Source: Dorea sp. (GTDB lineage: Bacteria; Bacillota; Clostridia; Lachnospirales; Lachnospiraceae). Taken from it: DNA of 34,537 nucleotides. The position numbers were made by a program, and so were the translations under genes. The stretch is taken from positions 1 through 34,537 of the forward strand of contig JALEKG010000017.1 in NCBI GenBank assembly GCA_022769185.1, given 5' to 3'. Every line of letters begins with the position of its first letter. Within the stretch, counting starts at the first letter, position 1. This document shows, piece after piece, positions 7,340 to 15,667 of this stretch. Below the pieces are notes generated by a model, which had not been told where the DNA came from, made no database searches, and was given only the letters and a program-made list of their open reading frames with translations.

Positions 7340-8219
7340 GATATTCCCGTTCTTTCTCGTGAAATCTATATAACGCAATAAAATGTCCCGTCTCATCATA
7401 AAGCCGTACATTTTCCTGATCATGGAGAGTATCTCTACACCGGAAGATCATATCTTCAGACAGTATATTTCCATTTTTTGCAAATGCACACCACCTGTCT
7501 TTTACAACCATCTTTCCATAATCAGAAAACATTGCATCAACCGGAATCAGGATTTCACCCAAACATTCTTCTTTCTGAAGCTTCTCAATTTCTTCAAGCT
7601 TCACGGCATCTGTTAAAGAAAAACGACCGACTCTGGTACGAGCCAGTGCCTCCATACAGCCGCCACATCCAAGCTTCTCACCAATATCATGGCATAAAGT
7701 ACGGATATAGGTGCCCTTAGAGCAGGAAACCTCCATCTTTACTCTTGGAAGCTCCACCTCCAGAATTCTGATCTGATAGATTTCCACCCTTCTGGGTTTT
7801 CGAGCCACCACTTTTCCTTCTCTGGCAAGCTCATATAACTTCTTTCCTTCAACTTTCAATGCAGAATACATTGGAGGCACCTGATCATATCCTCCTACAA
7901 AACTTTGGATCACATCAGCCACATGCTGCTCATTCAGTCCGGAAGTATCTTTCTCTTCCAGAATCTGTCCACTGATATCCTGTGTATCCGTAGACTTTCC
8001 CAGAAGCAGAACCGCTTCATATGTTTTGTCTTTATCTGTCAACAGATCACATAATTTAGTAGCTTTGCCGAGGCATACAGGAAGGACTCCTGTAGCATCC
8101 GGATCCAGTGTCCCTGTATGTCCGATCTTCTTCTGTCCAGTAATTCTCCGAAGCTTCGCAACCACATCATGTGATGTGTATCCCTTTTCTTTATACACAT
8201 TTAATATCCCGTGTATCAT
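7311..8219 (-). CDS. truB: tRNA pseudouridine(55) synthase
   Basis: Makes the conserved pseudouridine 55 in the T-loop of tRNAs. The catalytic aspartate is D39 in GHTGTLDPDATG, and the family motif YSALKVEGKKLYELAREG and a later RVGRFSL segment are present. The 302-residue length includes the small C-terminal domain. The ATG at 8219 is preceded by CAGGAG inside the end of nrnA, 3 nt away, so translation is probably coupled. Confidence 0.99.
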   Translation of the reverse strand: MIHGILNVYKEKGYTSHDVVAKLRRITGQKKIGHTGTLDPDATGVLPVCLGKATKLCDLLTDKDKTYEAVLLLGKSTDTQDISGQILEEKDTSGLNEQHVADVIQSFVGGYDQVPPMYSALKVEGKKLYELAREGKVVARKPRRVEIYQIRILEVELPRVKMEVSCSKGTYIRTLCHDIGEKLGCGGCMEALARTRVGRFSLTDAVKLEEIEKLQKEECLGEILIPVDAMFSDYGKMVVKDRWCAFAKNGNILSEDMIFRCRDTLHDQENVRLYDETGHFIALYRFHEKEREYHIVKMFFNE

Positions 8220-8222
8220 ATA

Positions 8223-9206
8223 TTACTCCTGTTGTCCTTCGTTCTTCTTCATCTGTACCTCAATCTGTTCTGACAGATTATTCAGCACATCATAGGCTGA
8301 ACCGTGCATTGTAAATCCCGCGGCTCTCATATGTCCACCACCGCCAAAGAACTGTGCAATGCGGCTTACATCAATCTTCTCCTTGGACCTCAGACTTACT
8401 TTATAGGTATTTGGTGCGATCTCATACATAAAAACAGCCACTTCCACACCTTTGGTCACTCGGAGCTGACTTACGATTCCATCCAGATCCTTAGGTGTCA
8501 CACCATAAAATTCCAAAACATTCTTTTTAATATAAGAAGCGATACAAGTGCCATTCATAAATAGAATGCTTTCCAAGAGAGCTCTCCCAAGAATCTGATT
8601 CTGTGCATATGTCTTCTCATAGAAGGTATCCTGTATTATTTTCGGGCCATTCACACCTTTTTCCAAAAGCTTTGCAGCAATCCGCATGGTCTCTGGACTT
8701 GTACAGGAATACTGGAATACTCCTGTATCATGAACAATCCCCAGATACAAAGCTTCTGCCACAGCAAGAGAAATCTTTTCCTCCTCAATGAGCTGATAGA
8801 TTAATTCTGAAGTCGAGCTTGCATCAGGCATCACATAGCTTACTTCCGCAAACCCAGTATTACTAATGTGATGATCCACGCATAATGTATGTTTTGCCGC
8901 ATCAAATAAGGGTGCCGAAAACTCCAGTCTGTCCTTATCTCCACAGTCCAGGCAGATAAACAGATCGTACGCTTCCTGCTCTTTTGGTATCTCATGACGG
9001 ATTTCTTTTGTTGCCTCTATCAATTGAAAAGCTTCAGGAATCTCTTCCAGATAAACATCCACACATTTGTCACTGTAGTTTTCTCTGATATACTGGAAAA
9101 GTCCCATACAGGAGCCTACACAGTCTCCATCCGGACGGACATGACCGCCGATTGCTACAGAAGCAGCCTGATTCAGCATTTTATTCAACAATTCCATCTG
9201 TATCAT
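8223..9206 (-). CDS. nrnA: Bifunctional oligoribonuclease / pAp phosphatase, DHH/DHHA1 family
   Basis: Degrades nanoRNA di- to pentanucleotides and dephosphorylates 3'-phosphoadenosine 5'-phosphate in the cytoplasm. Visible motifs are GHVRPDGDCVGS (metal-binding DxD), DCGD, DHHISN (the DHH motif) and the DHHA1 motif GGGGHMRAAGF near the C-terminus. Four in-frame starts are possible: GTG 9212, ATG 9209, ATG 9206 and ATG 9197. The GGAAGG site at 9217-9212 overlaps the GTG, so I favour ATG 9206 with 5-nt spacing, giving about 327 residues. The gene overlaps the end of rbfA by 26 nt. It is usual for nrnA to sit between rbfA and truB. Confidence 0.95.
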   Translation of the reverse strand: MIQMELLNKMLNQAASVAIGGHVRPDGDCVGSCMGLFQYIRENYSDKCVDVYLEEIPEAFQLIEATKEIRHEIPKEQEAYDLFICLDCGDKDRLEFSAPLFDAAKHTLCVDHHISNTGFAEVSYVMPDASSTSELIYQLIEEEKISLAVAEALYLGIVHDTGVFQYSCTSPETMRIAAKLLEKGVNGPKIIQDTFYEKTYAQNQILGRALLESILFMNGTCIASYIKKNVLEFYGVTPKDLDGIVSQLRVTKGVEVAVFMYEIAPNTYKVSLRSKEKIDVSRIAQFFGGGGHMRAAGFTMHGSAYDVLNNLSEQIEVQMKKNEGQQE

Positions 9207-9576
9207 CATCACCTTCCGATTTTAATCCTCTGGTTACTTCGTCTATCTTTTTCGACATATTTACACCATATTCTATTGACTGATCCAGAACAAACTTAAT
9301 CTCTGGTGTATTTCGAAGATTCAGTGTTCTTGCCAGTTCACGGCGAATAAAACCTTCTGCACTCTGCAGGCCTTTGATTGTCTCTTCCTGCTCATGCTGA
9401 TCTCCAAGCACACTGATATATGCCTTACATGTTTTTAGATCCGGGGCCACCTCTGCAGCAACCACAGAGGTCCATGGTGCAACACGGGGATCTTTGATCC
9501 CGCCTCTGATAATATTACTGAGTTCATGCTGCACTTCCGTATTCACCCTGGTATTTTTAATACTTCTTTTTCTCAT
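9181..9576 (-). CDS. rbfA: 30S ribosome-binding factor A
   Basis: A small KH-fold assembly factor that binds the 5' region of 16S rRNA during late 30S maturation. The 131-residue protein has the typical start RKRSIKNTRVNTEVQHELS, the DPRV segment and the KAYISVLGD strand. The C-terminal tail is acidic. An AGGAG site precedes the ATG at 9576. It lies 14 nt after infB and overlaps nrnA, so it is a member of the translation operon. Confidence 0.98.
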   Translation of the reverse strand: MRKRSIKNTRVNTEVQHELSNIIRGGIKDPRVAPWTSVVAAEVAPDLKTCKAYISVLGDQHEQEETIKGLQSAEGFIRRELARTLNLRNTPEIKFVLDQSIEYGVNMSKKIDEVTRGLKSEGDDDTDGIVE

Positions 9577-9590
9577 ATATTACTCCTGAC

Positions 9591-12398
9591 TTATCTCGGA
9601 ATTTCAACCATCTTAAATGCTTCTACCTGGTCGCCTTCCTTCACATCATTATAATTTGCAAATACAAATCCACATTCATATCCGGCTTTTACTTCTTTTA
9701 CATCATCCTTAAAACGTCTCAGAGATGCAAGTGGTCCTTCAAAGATAACGATACCATCACGTGTCAGACGTACAGAACAATCTCTTTCAAATACACCATC
9801 CTGTACATAAGATCCGGCAATTGTTCCAACACCAGAAGCTTTAAATGTCTGACGGACCTCAGCATGGCCTAATACCTTCTCTTCAAATACAGGATCCAGC
9901 ATACCTTTCATAGCCGCTTCTACATCTTCAATCGCATTGTAAATCACACGATACAGACGGATATCTACACCTTCTCTGTCAGCGGTTTCTTTTGCTGTTG
10001 CATCCGGACGGACATTAAATCCAATAATAATAGCATTAGATGCAGAAGCCAGGCTTACGTCAGACTCATTTACCGCACCTACACCTCCATGAATGATCTT
10101 AACTACTACTTCATCATTGGAGAGCTTCAGAAGGCTCTGTTTGATTGCTTCTACAGATCCCTGAACATCCGCTTTTACAACAATATTCAGTTCTTTCAGA
10201 TTACCTTCCTGAATCTGTGTAAACAGATCATCCAGAGACAGTTTAGATTTTGTCTCATCCAGAAGTTTTACCTTACTCTGAGAAATAAATGTCTCTGCAA
10301 AGCTTCTTGCTTCTTTGTCATTTGCACATCCTACAAATACTTCACCGGCATTCGGCACATCATTCAGGCCAAGAATTTCAACCGGCATGGAAGGGCCCGC
10401 TTCTTTGACACGTTTTCCCTTATCATCCATCATGGCTCTCACTTTACCGTGTGCAGAACCAGCTGCGATAGAGTCACCCACTCTTAACGTTCCTTTTTGT
10501 ACCAGAACGTTTGCAACAGGACCTCTTCCTTTATCCAGTTTTGCTTCCAGGACAAGTCCTCTTGCACGACGGTTTGGATTCGCCTTTAACTCCATAACTT
10601 CTGCAGTCAGAACGATCATCTCCATCAGATCTTCCAGACCCTCACCAGTTTTAGCAGATACCGGTACAAAAATGGTACTTCCGCCCCAGTCTTCTGGAAT
10701 CAGTTCATATTCTGTCAGTTCCTGTTTTACACGTTCAATATTTGCACTAGGTTTATCAATCTTATTGACAGCCACGATGATTTCAACTCCGGCTGCTTTT
10801 GCATGATTGATTGCTTCTACCGTCTGAGGCATCACACCATCATCTGCCGCAACAACCAGAACTGCGATATCTGTAGTACTTGCTCCACGCATACGCATTG
10901 CTGTAAATGCTTCATGACCAGGTGTATCCAGGAATGTAATCTTCTCACCATTGATTTCAACAACATATGCACCACTATGCTGTGTAATACCACCTGCCTC
11001 TCTGTCGATCACATTTGTATGGCGGATCGCATCCAGCAGAGATGTCTTACCATGGTCTACGTGACCCATTACACAGACTACAGGCGGACGTTTTTTCATC
11101 TTCTTCTCGTCTTCTTCATCCTCTTTCAGAAGTTCTTCTATTACATCTACAACTTCTTCTTTCTCACAAAGGACATCAAATTCCAGTGCTATTTCTTCGG
11201 CTGTTTCATAATCAATCTCCTGATTGACAGTCACAATCTTTCCCTGCATAAATAACTTCTTAACAATCACCGACGGTACAATTTTCATCTTATCTGCCAG
11301 ATCTTTAATCGTCAGAACTTCCGGAATCACGATGGATTTTACTTCTTCCACCTTCTGAACCTTCTGCTGTGGTTTCTGAAGCTGCTGTTTCGGCTCATTT
11401 TTCTTTTTGCCCTTCATCATGCCGTCTTCATCGTCCCCATGGCGATAATCTTTTTTCTTATATTCATCTTTTCCTTTTCCTTTGCTGCGCTGAGGCTTCT
11501 GTCCCTCAATCGCAGGTGCCGGAATACTGGAATTATTCCTTCTGTCACTGCTTCGTCTGTCTGATCTTTCTCCTGATTTCCGTCCCTGGTTCCTGTCTCT
11601 TCCATCACGGCTGTCTCTTCCATCGCGGCTGTCTCTTCCGTCACGCTCTGAACCGAAACGCTCCTGACGATTGCCCTGCGGACGGTCTCCTTTCTGGAAT
11701 CTCTGTCCGTTCCGATTATCACGGCCTTCTCTTCCGTCACGACTTTCTCGACTATCACGATTTTCTCTATTCTCACGATTATTCTTTCCATCCGGACGTC
11801 TGTCTGAGGATCTGTCATTTCTTTCCGGACGTTCCTGACGTTTTGGTGCCTGACTCTTCTCACTGGAAACTGCAGGTCTTTCAGATGCTTTTTCCATCGG
11901 TTTCTCCTGACGTTTTTCTGTTTCTGCCTTCGGTGCAGTCTGTGCCTGTGAAATCGGACGTTTTACTGGCTCCTGTGGCTTTTCTGCCTGTTTAGGTGTC
12001 AGTTTTTCCGGACTTTTTGCCGGCTGTGTTTTTTCCTGTGCCTGAACTGGAGGAGTGATCGTTTTTTTCGCCGGACGTCCATTATTTACCTGCATCGGTC
12101 TTCCCTGAGACGGTGTCTGGCGTCCCATTCCTGGCCTTCTTCCCTGTTTTCCACCATTTTGTGTATTCTGTGGGCGGAAAACATGAACAATATTTTTCTT
12201 TTTCGGAGCTTCTGCTTCTGGCTTATCAGCCGTTTTTTCTCCCTTCGAGAATGTATTTCTCACCACATCTGCATCTGCATCTTCTACAGAACTCATATGC
12301 GTCTTTACTTCTATATTTTTACTTCTCAGGAAATCAACGATTTCTTTATTCGATACGCCTAATTCCTTTGCTAATTCATATACTTTGATTTTTGACAT
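9591..12398 (-). CDS. infB: Translation initiation factor IF-2
   Basis: The GTPase that places initiator tRNA on the 30S subunit. The 935-residue protein starts with an IF2N domain (1-50), followed by a long low-complexity linker rich in K, R, D, Q and P (about 55-350), a second IF2N domain (about 360-410), and then the G domain. G1 GHVDHGKT is at 445-452, with DTPGHEAF and NKID downstream. Domains II to IV follow. The linker has RDGRDS repeats encoded by an 18-nt tandem repeat. The ATG at 12398 has a strong AGAGGAGG site, 14 nt after ylxQ. Confidence 0.99.
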   Translation of the reverse strand: MSKIKVYELAKELGVSNKEIVDFLRSKNIEVKTHMSSVEDADADVVRNTFSKGEKTADKPEAEAPKKKNIVHVFRPQNTQNGGKQGRRPGMGRQTPSQGRPMQVNNGRPAKKTITPPVQAQEKTQPAKSPEKLTPKQAEKPQEPVKRPISQAQTAPKAETEKRQEKPMEKASERPAVSSEKSQAPKRQERPERNDRSSDRRPDGKNNRENRENRDSRESRDGREGRDNRNGQRFQKGDRPQGNRQERFGSERDGRDSRDGRDSRDGRDRNQGRKSGERSDRRSSDRRNNSSIPAPAIEGQKPQRSKGKGKDEYKKKDYRHGDDEDGMMKGKKKNEPKQQLQKPQQKVQKVEEVKSIVIPEVLTIKDLADKMKIVPSVIVKKLFMQGKIVTVNQEIDYETAEEIALEFDVLCEKEEVVDVIEELLKEDEEDEKKMKKRPPVVCVMGHVDHGKTSLLDAIRHTNVIDREAGGITQHSGAYVVEINGEKITFLDTPGHEAFTAMRMRGASTTDIAVLVVAADDGVMPQTVEAINHAKAAGVEIIVAVNKIDKPSANIERVKQELTEYELIPEDWGGSTIFVPVSAKTGEGLEDLMEMIVLTAEVMELKANPNRRARGLVLEAKLDKGRGPVANVLVQKGTLRVGDSIAAGSAHGKVRAMMDDKGKRVKEAGPSMPVEILGLNDVPNAGEVFVGCANDKEARSFAETFISQSKVKLLDETKSKLSLDDLFTQIQEGNLKELNIVVKADVQGSVEAIKQSLLKLSNDEVVVKIIHGGVGAVNESDVSLASASNAIIIGFNVRPDATAKETADREGVDIRLYRVIYNAIEDVEAAMKGMLDPVFEEKVLGHAEVRQTFKASGVGTIAGSYVQDGVFERDCSVRLTRDGIVIFEGPLASLRRFKDDVKEVKAGYECGFVFANYNDVKEGDQVEAFKMVEIPR
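11593..11646. repeat. 18-nt tandem repeat in the infB linker
   Basis: Three consecutive 18-nt units (11593-11610, 11611-11628, 11629-11646) differ at only a few positions and encode alternating RDG/RDS on the minus strand. More degenerate copies extend to about 11780. The repeat count could vary between strains. Confidence 0.75.
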
Positions 12399-12412
12399 AT
12401 AGTCTACCTCCT

Positions 12413-12736
12413 CTATGCAATTGTGTTATCTTCTGTGTCCATATGCTTCCTGATTCCTTTTGCAAACCCTTCATCCAAAACGGCAAGAGATGCACGGAAT
12501 TCTTTTCCCATTGCATGCCCCAAGGTATCTTTATCTTTATAAAAATAGATTGGCACTTGATAAAAGTCACACATGTTCTTAAATTTCTTCTTGGTATTAT
12601 CGGATGCATCATCAGCAACGATCACAAGTGAAGCTCTCCCTGATTTTACTTCTTTTTCCGTACAGAATTCTCCACTCGCCGTTTTACCTGCTTTGGTAGC
12701 CAGACTAATGAGCGACAGAACTTTATTCTGACTCAA
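12413..12736 (-). CDS. ylxQ: L7Ae-family RNA-binding protein YlxQ, TTG start
   Basis: A small K-turn RNA-binding protein of the L7Ae/L30e family, always found between nusA and infB in Firmicutes. I place the start at the TTG at 12736, giving about 107 residues beginning [19 protein letters not shown], which matches the usual N-terminus. An AGGAG lies 10 nt ahead of it. An in-frame ATG at 12766 would add ten residues rich in W, R and K that are unlike the family and would overlap ylxR by 44 nt. With the TTG start the overlap is 14 nt, consistent with coupled translation. Its precise cellular role is unknown. Confidence 0.88.
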   Translation of the reverse strand: MSQNKVLSLISLATKAGKTASGEFCTEKEVKSGRASLVIVADDASDNTKKKFKNMCDFYQVPIYFYKDKDTLGHAMGKEFRASLAVLDEGFAKGIRKHMDTEDNTIA

Positions 12737-13010
12737 GTAACTCCATCTCCTTTTCCAGTGCTTCATACACTTCTTTTGGAATGGCCTGTTTAAAAGAACG
12801 TTCCAGGCCTTTATTCTTTACTGCTTTTTCCAGGCATTCCTTTGATGGACAAAGATAAGCACCTCTTCCATTTTTTCTACCCGTTGCATCCAGAAGAAAT
12901 TCTCCCTGCGAAGTTCGAATGACACGAATCATTTCTTTTTTACTCTTCATTTCCTGACAACCTACACATTTTCGCATAGGCAATTTTTTACTTGCGCCCA
13001 CAAACGTCAC
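12723..13010 (-). CDS. ylxR: YlxR family RNA-binding protein (DUF448; RNase P modulator in Bacillus), GTG start
   Basis: A 95-residue basic protein. Cysteines C15 and C18 in CVGCQEMK and the GRGAYLCPSKECLEKA segment are family hallmarks. The GTG start at 13010 directly follows the nusA TAG stop, and the GAGG in the last nusA codons acts as ribosome binding site. The Bacillus subtilis homologue has been reported to bind RNase P and modulate it (RnpM). A corresponding role here is inferred from family membership only. Confidence 0.95.
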   Translation of the reverse strand: MTFVGASKKLPMRKCVGCQEMKSKKEMIRVIRTSQGEFLLDATGRKNGRGAYLCPSKECLEKAVKNKGLERSFKQAIPKEVYEALEKEMELLESE

Positions 13011-14195
13011 CTATTCCTCTGTATCTACTTCTTCAAATTCGATTGCAGCATCTTCATCCTCTGCATATTCTTCCTCTGCAGCATCTTCATAAGGCTCTTC
13101 GTACTCTTCCTCATAAACGCCTTCACTTAATTCCATATAATTTTCCGGAAGTTCCCCAGACTCAATTGCCTGTGTCTCACTCTTAATATCAATCTTATAT
13201 CCTGTCAGTCTTGCAGCCAGTCTTGCATTCTGTCCTTCTTTTCCGATTGCCAGTGACAGCTGATAATCCGGTACGATCACGCTTGCTGTCTTATCATCCG
13301 GATCTGCCATAACAGAGATTACTTTCGCCGGACTTAACGCATTTTCAATCAAAATCGCCGGATTGTCACTCCAGTTGATAATGTCAATTTTCTCTCCGCG
13401 AAGCTCATTTACAATCGCATTAACTCTCGCACCGTTCATACCAACACATGCGCCTACCGGATCTACATCCGGATCATTAGACCATACTGCAATCTTTGTT
13501 CTGCTTCCTGCTTCTCTTGCAATACTCTTAATCTCTACAATTCCATCTTTTACTTCTGTGACCTCTGATTCAAACAAACGCTTCACCAGTTCCGGATGAG
13601 TACGGGATACCAGGATCTTTGGTCCTTTGGTAGTATTCTTTACTTCCACAATATACAGCTTGATACGTTCTGTCGGTTTGAAGACCTCTCCTTTTACCTG
13701 CTCATTTTCTGTCAGCATTGCATCTGCTTTTCCAAGGTTGATGCTGACATTCTTTCCAACATAACGCTGAACAATACCCGTTACAATATCTTTTTCTTTC
13801 TCAAAATACTGGTCATATACTACCTTGCGTTCCTCTTCACGAATCTTCTGAAGAATCAGGTTCTTTGCATTTTGTGTTGCAATTCGTCCAAATGCTTTCG
13901 ATTCGATCGGAACATGGACTACATCTCCGATTTCATATTTGCTGTCAATTTCTTTTGCTGCATCAAGACTGATCTGCTCTAACTTATCTTCCACTTCTTC
14001 TACAACCGTTTTTTCAGCATATAACTGATAATCACAGGTTTCTCTGTCCATCACAAGTTTAATGTTGTCAGTCTTCCCGAAATGATTCTTACATGCATTC
14101 ATCAGAGAATTTTCAATTGCATCCAGCAAGGTCTCTTTGCTGATATCTTTCTCTTTCTCTAAAATATTCAATGCTTCTAATAACTCTGTATTCAT
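13011..14195 (-). CDS. nusA: Transcription termination/antitermination factor NusA
   Basis: Binds RNA polymerase and nascent RNA to modulate pausing and termination. The 394-residue protein contains an N-terminal RNAP-binding domain (1-130), an S1 domain (about 132-200), and two KH domains (about 230-350), including DPVGACVGMNGARV and AIGKEGQNARLAARLTG. The C-terminus from about residue 355 is strongly acidic. The E. coli-type C-terminal repeats are absent, as usual in Firmicutes. The ATG at 14195 follows a GGAGG site, 23 nt after rimP. Confidence 0.99.
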   Translation of the reverse strand: MNTELLEALNILEKEKDISKETLLDAIENSLMNACKNHFGKTDNIKLVMDRETCDYQLYAEKTVVEEVEDKLEQISLDAAKEIDSKYEIGDVVHVPIESKAFGRIATQNAKNLILQKIREEERKVVYDQYFEKEKDIVTGIVQRYVGKNVSINLGKADAMLTENEQVKGEVFKPTERIKLYIVEVKNTTKGPKILVSRTHPELVKRLFESEVTEVKDGIVEIKSIAREAGSRTKIAVWSNDPDVDPVGACVGMNGARVNAIVNELRGEKIDIINWSDNPAILIENALSPAKVISVMADPDDKTASVIVPDYQLSLAIGKEGQNARLAARLTGYKIDIKSETQAIESGELPENYMELSEGVYEEEYEEPYEDAAEEEYAEDEDAAIEFEEVDTEE

Positions 14196-14218
14196 GATAT
14201 TTCCTCCTTCACCGATCT

Positions 14219-14686
14219 CTAAAAATCAAAAGCCAGCCGAATCAGTGCAATATTGCTTTTTTCAAATGTTTTCAATGTCTCATCATCCAGTTCAATCGTT
14301 ACGGTTGTTTCATCATAGTCCTTCAGGATCCCCGTAAATTCCTTCTGCTTCTCGACCATACGGTATGTCCTGATTTCTACTTCCTCCCCAAGACTTCTTT
14401 TGAAATCTTTTTCCTTTTTAAGTGGTCTTCCAAGTCCCGGAGAACTGACTTCCAGAATATATGCATCATCAATATAATCTTTTTCATCCAGAATATCTGA
14501 AAGCTTTCTGCTGACTGCTTCACAGTCATTCACTGTAATCCCTCCTGGTTTATCGATATATGCACGAAGATACCAATTGCTCCCCTCCTTCACATATTCT
14601 ACATCCACCAGTTCGAATCCATACTCTTCCACAATCGGAATCAGAATCTCTTCTGTTTTCTGTTCGTAAATTTCTCTTTTTGACAA
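14219..14686 (-). CDS. rimP: Ribosome maturation factor RimP, TTG start
   Basis: A 30S subunit assembly factor. The chosen TTG at 14686 gives about 155 residues, normal for RimP, starting MSKREIYEQKTEEIL. A perfect AAGGAGG (14702-14696) is 9 nt ahead. An in-frame ATG at 14734 is rejected because it lies inside a perfect 12-bp hairpin and upstream of that ribosome binding site. Family motifs seen are VDVEYVKEG, LRAYIDKPGGI, VSRKLSDILD and EVSSPGLGRPL. It is the first gene of the nusA-infB operon and has its own promoter. Confidence 0.96.
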   Translation of the reverse strand: MSKREIYEQKTEEILIPIVEEYGFELVDVEYVKEGSNWYLRAYIDKPGGITVNDCEAVSRKLSDILDEKDYIDDAYILEVSSPGLGRPLKKEKDFKRSLGEEVEIRTYRMVEKQKEFTGILKDYDETTVTIELDDETLKTFEKSNIALIRLAFDF

Positions 14687-14711
14687 TGTAAAATTCCTCC
14701 TTATCAAACAA

Positions 14712-14740
14712 AGAAGAGTGAACTTTTCGTTCACTCTTCT
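14712..14740 (-). promoter_or_regulatory. Perfect hairpin between the rimP promoter and ribosome binding site
   Basis: A perfect 12-bp stem (14740-14729 with 14723-14712) with a GAAAA loop lies about 20 nt after the predicted transcription start and 9 nt before the ribosome binding site. It is followed by TTTGTTTG, an interrupted U-tract. It may be a leaky terminator or attenuator at the head of the nusA operon, or a 5' stabilising hairpin. Confidence 0.75.
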
Positions 14741-14767
14741 GCCGATTGACTTATGTAACTATTGCAA

Positions 14768-14796
14768 AGTATAGCACTTCATTTTCGGAAAATCAA
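14768..14796 (-). promoter_or_regulatory. Promoter of the rimP-nusA-infB operon
   Basis: A -35 box TTGATT (14796-14791) and a -10 box TATACT (14773-14768) are separated by 17 nt on the minus strand. They lie in the gap after nudC, with a predicted start near 14761. Confidence 0.75.
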
Positions 14797-14826
14797 GGGG
14801 TTCTTAAGAAAAACCTCTAAAAAACG

Positions 14827-15663
14827 CTATACTTTTCCATTTTTAAATGCCATCATCATCTCATTCGTGAGGCTTAAGTCCTCTTCTTTTACCGGCATCT
14901 CTTCTCTTTCAAACCATTCTGCCATTGCAAGTTCGTTTCTATCCAGCGTAATATCATCTTTTCCATCCAGTTCGCAGAAAAATCCCAAAAGCAACGTATC
15001 TGTAAATGACCATGGCTGACTCTTATAATAACGGATATTCTTTACATTCAGCCCCACTTCTTCCATAACTTCCCGGCGCACCGTATCTTCAATCGATTCC
15101 CCGATCTCATTAAAACCTGCAAGAAGTGCATACTTTTTATATTCTCGTCCAGCATACTTTGACATTAAGATCTTATTTTTATGCGTCAGTCCAATAATCA
15201 CAGCCGGACAGATTTTCGGAAATTCCATAAGCCCACATTCCGGACATCTCATCATCCGCTCCTTCTCATCATGAACCATCGGTTTTCCACACCGTCCACA
15301 AAAACAATGTGACTGGTACCAGCGATATAACTGCCATCCCGTCACCGCCGCAAATTGCCGGTACTTTGGCCTTGCTCCGCGAAAATACTGATAATCTTCC
15401 AGATGATACTCTGGAAAATTGGAAGGTTCTATTCCTTCTGCCAGATAGTAGCGTTCTTCGTCTATGGTAAATAAATACGTAGAATGCTGATAAATATCTT
15501 TGTGATATCTGGAAGCCTCCCCGAATGTCAAAAAAGAGATCTGATCTTCTTCAATCTTAACGAATATCTTTCTTCCATCATAATAAAGCAAAACACTGCT
15601 TTCATCCGGTGCCTGCGGCCGATATTCATTTTTATATTCATGTGGCGAAATATTCTGTATCAT
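14827..15663 (-). CDS. nudC: NAD(+)/NADH diphosphatase, Nudix family
   Basis: Hydrolyses NADH or NAD+ to NMN(H) and AMP, and in studied homologues removes NAD caps from RNA. It has a four-cysteine zinc ribbon (CGRCGKPM then CPECG) and a Nudix box GFNEIGESIEDTVRREVMEE with the complete Gx5Ex7REUxEE pattern. The QPWSF segment matches the SQPWPFP family motif that marks NudC. I place the start at ATG 15663 (278 residues), with GAGGG 7 nt ahead and 4 nt after the parC-like stop. The in-frame ATG at 15696 would overlap that gene by 29 nt with a weak binding site. It probably shares the topoisomerase transcript. Confidence 0.94.
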   Translation of the reverse strand: MIQNISPHEYKNEYRPQAPDESSVLLYYDGRKIFVKIEEDQISFLTFGEASRYHKDIYQHSTYLFTIDEERYYLAEGIEPSNFPEYHLEDYQYFRGARPKYRQFAAVTGWQLYRWYQSHCFCGRCGKPMVHDEKERMMRCPECGLMEFPKICPAVIIGLTHKNKILMSKYAGREYKKYALLAGFNEIGESIEDTVRREVMEEVGLNVKNIRYYKSQPWSFTDTLLLGFFCELDGKDDITLDRNELAMAEWFEREEMPVKEEDLSLTNEMMMAFKNGKV

Positions 15664-15667
15664 ATTA

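Noticed and set aside
11593-11780. Possible CRISPR-like repeat array
   Set aside because: The units are contiguous 18-mers without spacers, in frame with infB and encoding RDG/RDS.
11369-11995. ORFs in other frames across the infB linker, on both strands
   Set aside because: Low-complexity repeats in the linker keep several frames open. The encoded residues are biased and show no domain.
14687-14734. ATG start at 14734 for RimP
   Set aside because: It falls within a perfect hairpin and upstream of a perfect AAGGAGG that fits the TTG at 14686.
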